Position numbers and translations under genes: made by a program. Of a stretch of 22,338 nt of DNA, positions 13,769 to 20,625 are shown one piece after another. The notes under the pieces were generated by a model, which saw only the letters and a program-made list of their open reading frames with translations, was not told the DNA's origin and searched no databases. Numbering within the stretch: position 1 is the first letter of the stretch; every line of letters starts with the position of its first letter. Source of the DNA: an uncultured Oscillospiraceae bacterium (GTDB lineage: Bacteria; Bacillota; Clostridia; Oscillospirales; Oscillospiraceae); the NCBI GenBank assembly GCA_934589665.1, contig CAKTOJ010000017.1:1-22338 (forward strand). The letters run 5' to 3'.

Positions 13769-15985
13769 TCAGCCGATCCCGCCGAGTACCTCCACAATGT
13801 TCTTCGCGCTCACCGGCTTTGCGATGTAGCCGTTCATGCCCGCTTCGCGGCAGCGCCGGCGGTCGTTCGCAAACGTATTGGCCGTCATGGCAAAGATCGG
13901 AACATTGCTGTCGCTCCGTCCACTGCCGCGAATACGTTCGGTTGCCGCAACACCGTCCATGACCGGCATCTGCATATCCATGAAAACAGCAAAGTATTCG
14001 TTTGGCTCCGACGCCTCAAAGCGCTCAACGCCGGTCTTGCCGTTTTCCGCCCAATCTACCGTCAATCCGGTGCCCTGCCGCAGCTCGATATGTCCGCCGT
14101 CGTCTGTATACTTGATGGCGTTCGAGAGGATATTAATGATGATCTGCTTGAGTCGGTTGGCGTCGCCGACGACAATGCGTTCCCCGTGCTCAGCCCGCAC
14201 GGTGAGCGCCTGTTCCTTTTTGCCCGCAAGCGGGCGCAGGAGCTCCGCGCTCTCTGCAACGCAGTCCGCCGGATCAAACACATTCTGCGCAAGCTCAATG
14301 GCGCCGTGCTCAAGCTGGTTCACGTCGAGGATGGAATTGATCAGCACCAGCAGATAATTGCCCTCCGTGGCAATGTTTCCCAGCGCGCTTTCCAGCCGGT
14401 CCGTATCGTCTCTGTACTTCCACGCGACCTGCGTCATGCCGAGCACAACGTTGAGCGGCGTGCGGATATCATGGCTCATTTTGGAGAAGAAGTTCTGCTT
14501 GGCCGCCGTCGCCTCTTCTGCTCTTTTGAGCGCAGCAGCCAGTTCTCCGGAGATCCTTTTCTGTCTGTTCCTGCTCTTGACCGACTGGAGGTAGAGCAAA
14601 ATCATCAGCACCAGAAGAAACACGCCGAAGCATAGCGCCAGCAGATAGGCCGGATGGTCAAACAGGTATTCCAGCATCATCGGCGTGATCGTCTGCTCCA
14701 GATAGTCCTGCACGATCTCCGCGCTCACGCTCTCGGCGACGTCCGCCAGTGTCTTTTCCCATAAGCCGTAGAAATGGCAGCTGTCGTTGGCGTTCACGCC
14801 CATCTTCAGCTCCAGCAGCGCGCTGGGAACAATGTCGACGCGGAGACGGTTCTGCATATCGTCCCGCGCCAGCTTCTGCGCCGTGTAGGACATGAGCAGC
14901 GCGCCGTCCGCCTCGCCGCTCAGAACTCTTCTGCTGCACTCCTGCGGCGAATCGACGACCGTGAGCTCGATCTCCGGCCACACAGCGGAGATGATCTCCC
15001 GTAGCGAAATATGATTGTCATCTGTCACCAGCCGCTCGATCTTGTCGGATGATCCCCGGATGCGCAGGACGAACATGGTCGTCGTCAGGTACGGATCGGT
15101 AAGCTTATATTTTACCTCACCCTCATCCTCATAGCATCCGTCCAGATCCATCCAGATATCTACATCGCCCGAGGCGATCGCGGCTTCGTATTCCTCCTTC
15201 GTGCTCACCGGCACGATCTCGTAGTTCAGTCCCAGCTTTTCCGCGGCGGCGCGGAAAATATCCGCCACCATACCGTGCGCCTCTCCGTTTTCGTACCACG
15301 AGTACGGGCTGGCACTCGGATTCATTACCGCGCGGATTGCCTCTCTGCTGTTGAGCAGCTCTTTGAGCAGCGCCCGTTCCTCGCCCGTCAGCCCACGGTC
15401 ATTTTCCTGCGAGCCGTAATAGTAGTTGTACAGCTCCGTCCGCGTTTCGTAGTAAACAATCTCGCAGTTAAAGCCCTTACCCTGCACAAAGTTCAGGAAC
15501 GTGCTGTTGTAGGTATGCCGGCTCAAAAGGCCGACACGGATGCCGTTATAGGTCGAATAGTCCCCGGAAACGATCTTCTGATTGCCGACCTTCACGTTCA
15601 TGCATGTGAACGAGGTGATGGAAGGATGGGTGGAAAAGGCAAACTCCTCCTCACGCTCACGCGTCCGGCGCGCCGCCGTGTAAAGATCCACCTCTCCCCT
15701 GCGCAGCATCTCCACACTCTCATCGGCAGATTTGTCGTAGCCGATATAGGAAAAGGTGCATTGCAGATACTTGGAAACACCCTGCATCATCTCGTAGCCG
15801 TAACCGGTGCGTTTGCCGTTTTCATCCTGCATGTGGTAGCAGTCAAAGGCAAAAAAGGCCACCTTATAGTCCGGCGTTTCGATATGCTCAAGCGCGGAAG
15901 CGCGCACAGGACACAGCGCCGCGATGGCGAGTACCGCGCCCGTACTGCTGCGCCGATTCGTTTGATCAAATCTGATCCCTCCCAA
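13769..15985 (-). CDS. Hybrid sensor histidine kinase, internally deleted (two SBP-type sensors, HisKA, partial HATPase, partial receiver)
   Basis: The 738-codon frame encodes, in order: an N-terminal signal-like segment; an SBP_bac_3-type sensor (from about residue 37) that stops abruptly near 182; a second SBP-type sensor (about 215-420); a membrane helix (about 446-466); a coiled linker; a HisKA domain with H-box MSHDIRTP (His505); an HATPase start with N-box NRLKQIIINILSNAIKY; and a C-terminal receiver with FMDMQMPVMDG (Asp670) and a conserved Lys in AKPVS. Two stretches seem missing in frame: the end of sensor 1 (junction YYETRTELYNYYYG, near 15440), and everything from the HATPase G1 box to the receiver's acidic pair (junction IELRQGTGLTVDW, near 14073). 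The open frame starts at TTG 15985 without a ribosome binding site; a better TTG start at 15969 after GGGAGGG is in another frame. As written it could not bind ATP normally. A c-di-GMP riboswitch and terminator precede it. Confidence 0.75.
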   Translation of the reverse strand: MGGIRFDQTNRRSSTGAVLAIAALCPVRASALEHIETPDYKVAFFAFDCYHMQDENGKRTGYGYEMMQGVSKYLQCTFSYIGYDKSADESVEMLRRGEVDLYTAARRTREREEEFAFSTHPSITSFTCMNVKVGNQKIVSGDYSTYNGIRVGLLSRHTYNSTFLNFVQGKGFNCEIVYYETRTELYNYYYGSQENDRGLTGEERALLKELLNSREAIRAVMNPSASPYSWYENGEAHGMVADIFRAAAEKLGLNYEIVPVSTKEEYEAAIASGDVDIWMDLDGCYEDEGEVKYKLTDPYLTTTMFVLRIRGSSDKIERLVTDDNHISLREIISAVWPEIELTVVDSPQECSRRVLSGEADGALLMSYTAQKLARDDMQNRLRVDIVPSALLELKMGVNANDSCHFYGLWEKTLADVAESVSAEIVQDYLEQTITPMMLEYLFDHPAYLLALCFGVFLLVLMILLYLQSVKSRNRQKRISGELAAALKRAEEATAAKQNFFSKMSHDIRTPLNVVLGMTQVAWKYRDDTDRLESALGNIATEGNYLLVLINSILDVNQLEHGAIELAQNVFDPADCVAESAELLRPLAGKKEQALTVRAEHGERIVVGDANRLKQIIINILSNAIKYTDDGGHIELRQGTGLTVDWAENGKTGVERFEASEPNEYFAVFMDMQMPVMDGVAATERIRGSGRSDSNVPIFAMTANTFANDRRRCREAGMNGYIAKPVSAKNIVEVLGGIG

Positions 15986-15990
15986 CAGGC

Positions 15991-16033
15991 CGAAAAAGAG
16001 CCGCTATGGATATCACGATCGATAGCGGCTCTT
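15991..16033 (-). terminator. Riboswitch-associated intrinsic terminator
   Basis: On the minus strand AAGAGCCGCTAT (16033-16022) pairs perfectly with ATAGCGGCTCTT (16007-15996), 12 bp around a 14-nt loop, followed by a run of T. It lies 13 nt after the riboswitch P1 stem and just before the ribosome binding site of the downstream kinase, so it is the likely expression platform. Confidence 0.85.
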
Positions 16034-16046
16034 GTGCTTATTTTCT

Positions 16047-16121
16047 GCAACTGGCTGCCATTTTACAGGCCCTATAGCTTTGCGTCGCAGCCTTTTGGCT
16101 GCTTTGCCCATATTCAATTGC
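16047..16121 (-). promoter_or_regulatory. Class I cyclic-di-GMP (GEMM-I) riboswitch aptamer
   Basis: Minus-strand RNA shows the GEMM-I core in order: P1 5' strand GCAAUUG (16121-16115), GGGCAAAGC, a hairpin GCAGCC-AAAA-GGCUGC, the hallmark GACGCAAAGC followed by UAUAGGGCC, then AUGGCAGCC and the P1 3' strand CAGUUGC (16053-16047). P1 pairs over 7 bp with one wobble. The tetraloop hairpin, the GACGCAAAGC joining segment and GGCAGCC match the consensus I know for c-di-GMP-I aptamers, and the length (75 nt) is normal. A strong promoter lies upstream and an intrinsic terminator directly downstream, so c-di-GMP probably controls read-through into the 13769-15985 kinase gene. Whether it is an on or off switch cannot be read by eye. 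Confidence 0.88.
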
Positions 16122-16146
16122 CCCAGTCAGCGCACTTAACGCAAAA

Positions 16147-18769
16147 TTAACGCTCACAGTATAACGCGGAAGAAAAGGGCGTGTCAAGCCCGGACAGCAG
16201 CCCTTTCGCCACGTTCAGCCCTTCTGCGCGGACCGATGGGTGTACTTTCGCAGCGCCGCGTACAAAAAGCTTCGGATCGATGGGCTTGGACAAATGCTCG
16301 TTCATGCCCGCGTCGATCGCATCCTGAATATCCTCGGCAAAGGCGTTGGCCGTCATAGCGACAATGGGGATCGTGCGGCCGTCCGGGCGTTCGGTCATCT
16401 GCCGGATTGCCCTTGCCGCATCGTAGCCATTCATCCGCGGCATCATAATATCCATCAGGACCAGATCAAACGTTCCGGCTGGATACGTGGAAAACAGCTC
16501 GACAGCCTCCACGCCGTCCACCGCGCGCGTCACCTGCATGCCCTGCTCCTCCAGCAGCATTTCCGCGATCTCTGCGTTGAGGTCGTTGTCCTCAGCCATC
16601 AGCACGCGGACACCCTCCAAGCTCACCTCTGCCGGCGGCTGGTCCGGTACGCTTGGACGGATGCTGTCCGTCAGCTCCAGCGGGATCTCCACAGTGAAAG
16701 CCGAGCCGACACCCTTCCTGCTCTCCAGTGTGATCGTGCCGCCCATCAGCTCCACATAACGCTTTGTGATCGTCATACCGAGGCCGGTGCCCTTATACTG
16801 CGTCCGCGCACCGGCGTCCGGCAGACCTCAAGCTTCAGGTCGCGGTCAATCAGGAAGCCCTTTGCAATATTCAGCACCGAGTCTGTGACCGTTGTAATAT
16901 CCACAGGAACCGGATTGTAGCGGATGCTGCCGCTTTCAATGCGGCTGATGTCCAGCACGTCGTTGATCAGCGAGAGCAGATATTCTGAGCTCTGGCGGAT
17001 CTTTTCCAGACAGTTCCGGATCTCCGGCGTCGGATTCTGCTTGAAGGCGATGCTGGTAAAGCCCATGATCGCGTTCATCGGCGTGCGGATATCAGTTCAG
17101 GAAGGTCGTCTTGGCAACATTGGCCGTGTTTGCATTCTTTGCGTCGGCCAGCGCGGCGGCAAGCTGCTTTCTGCTGATGAACAGCCTGTGGAGCAGCACG
17201 CTCAGCACACAGATGACCGCTCCTGCCAGACTGATGATCAGCCATATGTGCGCGCTGACAAATTTGGCTAGCGAAACCGTTTCTTCCGCGACGGAGTGCT
17301 GCGCAAGCACCACGCCGTTCAAAAGATCCGACGCCTGCTCAATGCCCTTATTGACGATGGAGGCGGCTCTTCTGCTGTCCCGCGCGGCAAGCAGTCCGAT
17401 ATCTGTCCGCTTCGCCATCTCTGCAAAGGACAGATCCTTCATCAGCGGATCGGCATTGAGAATGTTGATCCGTGAGGATGGGATCAGCGTGCTGCCCGCC
17501 CTTCCCTCGGCCACTGCCTTCAGGCATTCCTCCTCACTATCGCAGGAATAGATCTGCGCATCGGGAAACAACACATTTACGATGCCGGGGCCGAACATGC
17601 AGGAGTCCGCCACCGCGATCACGTCCAGACTGCCGTCGTAATCATCGCCCTTATAAATAATGACCGGCGTCGTTTCCACGATGGAGTCGGTCATGACAAG
17701 GTCGTCCTGCTCAGCCAGATAGAAGTCTCTGATGACCGGCCCGGCCACATCGATCTCGTGCTCGTGCAGCGCCTTCTTCATCTGCTCCATCCCAGCGTAG
17801 GGCATGGCCTCCACATGGATGCCGTACTCCCGCTCCAGCGTATCCATCACCGTGGCAAGGATGCCCGTCAGCTCGCCCTTTTCCTCGCCGGTAAACGGCA
17901 GGTTATCGGCAAAATAACCCAGACGGATGGTATTGTCGTGAGCCTCCAGCCATTTCTTTTCCTCTGCGTTAAAGGCCAGTCCGCTTGCCGTTTTGTAATA
18001 ATAGCGAGAGGAAAGGCGGGTGTTGTAGTCCGTTTCGGAGGTCTGGATCTCATAAAGCGCCATATTCAGCTCCGAGAGAAGATCCGGACGCGCCTTGGAC
18101 ACGGCAAAATAATAGTCGCTGAAACCAATGCTCACAAGCGCCAGAGAGTCGTAGCTGACCGAAAGGTCGGGCGCTACGATCGCGTCCACCTCGTCAACGT
18201 TCAGGGCCTCCATCATCGCGTCATAGCCGCTGTACGGCATGACGCGCGCATTGATACGGTTGCTTTCCAGCCAGTCCGCCAGAAGCCCCATAGCTGCCCT
18301 CGGTCACGCCGATCCGGCAGCCGTTGATCTTCTGTATGTCACCGGTCGCCAGATCCGTCCGGTTTTTCGAGGTGTACATCCAATAGGTGTCCTTCCCCTG
18401 CGGATAGGCGGAAAACTCAAACAGTTCCGCCCGCTCCGGCGTATAGGACACATTGCCGAACAGATCGATCTCGCCCCTGACCAGCATTTCATAGCATTCA
18501 GAGAACGAACCGTAGACGTATTCGTATTTCCAGTTCGTCAGATAGGATATCTTTTGAAGGTATTCGTATCCTGCGCCACGCTTATACTCGCCTTCACCGC
18601 CCTCTTCATAGTTGAGTGCGTTGACATAGCCCACGCGCACGGTTTTTCCCTCCGGCGCATCCGCCAGAGCGGACAGCGGGCAGAGCACCGTCAGCACAGC
18701 GGCCATGCATAATATCCATGCAAAGCTTCTCTTTGCCTGTAAAATCCAACGACGCCCGTTCATACGCAT
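16147..18769 (-). pseudogene. Hybrid sensor histidine kinase, broken by three lesions
   Basis: Four consecutive frames together encode one hybrid kinase. (a) 18769 to about 18290: signal peptide (cleavage near ALA-DAPEG) and sensor 1 up to GCRIGVTEGSY. (b) About 18291-17092: the rest of sensor 1 (GLLADWLESNRI), a second SBP-type sensor, a membrane helix and the linker to VAKTTFLN, then stop. (c) About 17090-16820: DIRTPMNAIMGFTSIA through the HisKA helices to DLKLEV. (d) About 16823-16147: DAGARTQYKGTGLGMTITKR (G2 box) and a complete receiver with AEDNDLNAEI, VLMDIMMPRMNG, a MTAN threonine and LSKPID. The junctions lose the H-box histidine (near 17093) and about 70-80 residues with the N and G1 boxes (near 16820), and shift frame at about 18288. 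The receiver fragment is intact. No point nonsense changes are seen, so the damage is recent or artefactual. A promoter and a hairpin leader precede it. Confidence 0.85.
16158..16187 (-). promoter_or_regulatory. Sigma-A promoter driving the riboswitch transcript
   Basis: On the minus strand, -35 TTGACA (16187-16182), 18-bp spacer and -10 TATACT (16163-16158). It lies inside the last codons of the upstream broken kinase gene and starts RNA about 30 nt before the aptamer. Confidence 0.75.
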
Positions 18770-18867
18770 TTTCTCCTGCCCGTCCGCTTAAAAGCCTGTT
18801 TTTATTCACGGGCGTTCAAGGTTTCCGCGGTCTGTGCAGTACAGACAGGGTCCTTTTGCAGCCCATT

Positions 18868-18902
18868 TTATGCGCCGGCGAGGAAAACGCGCCGGCGCAT
18901 AA
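18868..18902. repeat. 13-bp GC-rich inverted repeat in the broken kinase's leader
   Basis: TTATGCGCCGGCG (18868-18880) and its exact complement (18890-18902) flank a 9-nt loop. It lies about 20 nt after the predicted transcription start, within a leader of about 150 nt. No U-tract follows on either strand, so it is not a simple terminator; it may be a 5' mRNA stabiliser or a REP-like element. Confidence 0.6.
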
Positions 18903-18927
18903 GTCTTAACGGTATTTTTATAGATCG

Positions 18928-18956
18928 ATTATACTCTTTTATCCGCTTCTTTTCAG
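18928..18956 (-). promoter_or_regulatory. Probable sigma-A promoter of the broken kinase gene
   Basis: On the minus strand, -35 CTGAAA (18956-18951), 17-bp spacer and a perfect -10 TATAAT (18933-18928). Confidence 0.6.
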
Positions 18957-18980
18957 TGCTTTCCGACAGAAAAGCACAAA

Positions 18981-19015
18981 AGAAAAATCCCGCAGGCCTT
19001 ACAGCCTGCGGGATT
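18981..19015 (-). terminator. Terminator of tRNA-Ser
   Basis: A perfect 12-bp stem (18986-18997 with 19004-19015) with a 6-nt loop begins 1 nt after the tRNA CCA end and is followed on the minus strand by TTTTTCTTTT. Confidence 0.9.
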
Positions 19016-19016
19016 C

Positions 19017-19108
19017 TGGCGCAGTGGGAGAGATTCGAACTCTCGTGCCGCTTTTGACGACAACACGATTTCCAATCGTGCTCGTTATGACCACTTCGAT
19101 ACCACTGC
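19017..19108 (-). tRNA. tRNA-Ser (anticodon GGA)
   Basis: The minus strand folds as a class II tRNA of 92 nt. The acceptor stem is GCAGTGG with CCACTGC, discriminator G, then an encoded CCA. The anticodon stem CACGA/TCGTG holds the loop TTGGAAA, giving anticodon GGA (reads UCC and UCU). A long variable arm follows, and the T arm contains GAGAGTTCGAATCTCTC. It has its own promoter and terminator. Confidence 0.97.
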
Positions 19109-19135
19109 ATATCTCAATGCTCAACAGCAAGAATG

Positions 19136-19163
19136 ATTATATCAGAAATCGACGTGAAGTCAA
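19136..19163 (-). promoter_or_regulatory. Promoter of tRNA-Ser
   Basis: On the minus strand, -35 TTGACT (19163-19158), 16-bp spacer and -10 TATAAT (19141-19136), about 28 bp upstream of the mature 5' end. Confidence 0.7.
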
Positions 19164-19186
19164 GCCCCATTTTTCAAAAAGCATGG

Positions 19187-19224
19187 ATTTTTCAAAAGCG
19201 GCAGAGTTTTCCGCCCTGCCGCTT
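19187..19224 (-). terminator. Probable terminator of the aminotransferase gene
   Basis: AAGCGGCAG and CTGCCGCTT (19216-19224 with 19196-19204) form a 9-bp stem with an 11-nt loop, followed on the minus strand by TTGAAAAATCC. The U-tract is short, so strength is uncertain. Confidence 0.5.
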
Positions 19225-19233
19225 CCGCAATTT

Positions 19234-20502
19234 CTACTTCATCTGCTCCAGCGCAGCAAGCTTCAGGCAGCAGCAGAACACCTGCATGGCCTGCTCCAGC
19301 TCCTCCAGCGGAGGCAGAGAGGGCGCCACGCGGATATTGCTGTCCTTCGGATCAACGCCGTAGGGGAAGGTTGCGCCCGCACCCGTCATCACGACACCGG
19401 CCTCCCTGCACAGCGCCAGCGTGCGCTTGGCCAGTCCGGCCCGCGTATTGACCGAAACAAAATAGCCGCCCTTCGGCTCATGCCACGTGGCGATACCCAG
19501 CGGCGCGATCTCCCGCGCAAGCGTATCCGTCACCAGCTTGAACTTCGGACCGAGGATCGCAGCGTGCTTTTTCATCAGCGCAAGCGTCGTTTCCTTGTCC
19601 TTGAGGTACTTCACGTGGCGCAGCTGGTTCACCTTATCATAGCTGATAATCTGCACGCCCATGAGCTTTTCCATGTACTTCAGGTTTGCCTCGCTGCATG
19701 CAAAGACCGCCACACCGGCGCCGGGGAAGGTGATCTTGCTGGTCGAGGCAAATTCAAAGACCATGTCGGCATTGCCGTATTTCTCGCACTCGCTGAGGAT
19801 GTCGGGGAACGGCACAAAATCGCCGTCAAACTCATGGATGCAGTAGGCATTGTCCCACATGAGCAGGAAATCAGGGGCCGCCGGCTTCATCTTCGCAATA
19901 CGCTCGACAGTTTCCGTCGAATAGATGATGCCATCGGGGTTGGAATACTTCGGCACATTCCACATACCCTTGACGGCGGGGTCCTTGATCATCTGCTCGA
20001 CAAGATCCATGTTCGGGCCGGTCTCAGTCATCGGGATGGTGATGAGCTCAAAGCCAAAGCTCTCCGTCACCTTAAAGTGGCGGTCGTAGCCCGGTGCGGG
20101 GCAGAGCCACTTGATATGCTCCTCGCGGCACCAGGGCTTCTCGCTGTGGAGCAGGCCGTGGGTATAGGCCTTGGAAATGGTATCGTACATCAGCTGAAGG
20201 CTGGCGTTGCCGCCGACAAAAACCTGCTCGGGTCTGCATCCAAGGATCCCAGCAAACAGCTTCTTTGCACTCGGCGCACCGGAAAGCTCGCCATAGTTGC
20301 GCGCATCCATGCCGCCATCCTGACAGTCCGCAGGATCAGCCAGCACCGTCAGCATATCGGAAACCATATCGAGCTGTTCCCGCCCCGGCTTGCCGCGCGC
20401 CATGTTGAGCGAGAGTCCCTTGGCCTTCCACGCCTCGAACTCCGCGGAAACCTTATCATACTCTGTCTTGCGCTGCTCGGCAGTCATTTCCTTATATTCC
20501 AT
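19234..20502 (-). CDS. PLP-dependent aspartate aminotransferase, subgroup Ic-like
   Basis: This 422-residue fold-type I aminotransferase has the features of the Ic group (PF12897, as in the Corynebacterium AspT). Visible are ARGKPGREQLD (35-45), RNYGELSGAPSAK (68-80), the cofactor loop GGNASLQLMYD (98-107), the YSNPDG substrate motif (186-191), WDNAY (216-220, the Asp that contacts the PLP nitrogen) and the Schiff-base lysine Lys256 in FASTSKITFPGAG. It probably interconverts aspartate and oxaloacetate with glutamate/2-oxoglutarate; other amino acid specificity cannot be excluded. The ATG has AGGAGG 9 nt upstream. It has its own extended -10 promoter and a palindrome over the start site. Length is normal and no residue is missing. 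Confidence 0.9.
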   Translation of the reverse strand: MEYKEMTAEQRKTEYDKVSAEFEAWKAKGLSLNMARGKPGREQLDMVSDMLTVLADPADCQDGGMDARNYGELSGAPSAKKLFAGILGCRPEQVFVGGNASLQLMYDTISKAYTHGLLHSEKPWCREEHIKWLCPAPGYDRHFKVTESFGFELITIPMTETGPNMDLVEQMIKDPAVKGMWNVPKYSNPDGIIYSTETVERIAKMKPAAPDFLLMWDNAYCIHEFDGDFVPFPDILSECEKYGNADMVFEFASTSKITFPGAGVAVFACSEANLKYMEKLMGVQIISYDKVNQLRHVKYLKDKETTLALMKKHAAILGPKFKLVTDTLAREIAPLGIATWHEPKGGYFVSVNTRAGLAKRTLALCREAGVVMTGAGATFPYGVDPKDSNIRVAPSLPPLEELEQAMQVFCCCLKLAALEQMK

Positions 20503-20519
20503 CGGTACAAACCTCCTGC

Positions 20520-20533
20520 TTTATCATGATAAA
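20520..20533. repeat. 14-bp perfect palindrome at the aminotransferase start site
   Basis: TTTATCATGATAAA lies between the -10 element (20538-20543) and the ribosome binding site, covering the expected transcription start. It is placed like a repressor operator. The binding protein is unknown. Confidence 0.5.
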
Positions 20534-20537
20534 CGGG

Positions 20538-20566
20538 ATTATAGCACAACTTTCTATAAAACACAA
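20538..20566 (-). promoter_or_regulatory. Extended -10 promoter of the aminotransferase gene
   Basis: On the minus strand, TGC-TATAAT (-10 at 20543-20538) has a 17-bp spacer to a weak -35 TTGTGT (20566-20561). The extended TG motif compensates for the poor -35. Confidence 0.7.
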
Positions 20567-20583
20567 CGCCAAAGAGAATAAAG

Positions 20584-20611
20584 AAAAAGAGGGCCAAGCC
20601 CTCTTTTTCTT
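20584..20611 (-). terminator. Terminator of the decarboxylase beta-subunit gene
   Basis: A perfect 11-bp stem (20584-20594 with 20598-20608) has a 3-nt loop. On the minus strand the stem ends in TTTTT followed by CTTT. It lies 15 bp after the stop codon. Confidence 0.85.
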
Positions 20612-20625
20612 TACGCTATGTTCAA

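Noticed and set aside
18770..18927. A second c-di-GMP riboswitch in the leader of the upstream kinase
   Set aside because: The leader lacks GACGCAAAGC and the tetraloop hairpin seen in the other leader; only an unassigned hairpin is present.
19017..19108. tRNA-Ser as an integration site for a mobile island carrying the kinases
   Set aside because: No integrase gene and no recognisable repeat of the tRNA 3' end was seen in the window.
19024..20529. 501-codon plus-strand frame spanning the tRNA and opposite the aminotransferase
   Set aside because: It crosses a tRNA and a terminator and is the complement of a well-conserved enzyme.
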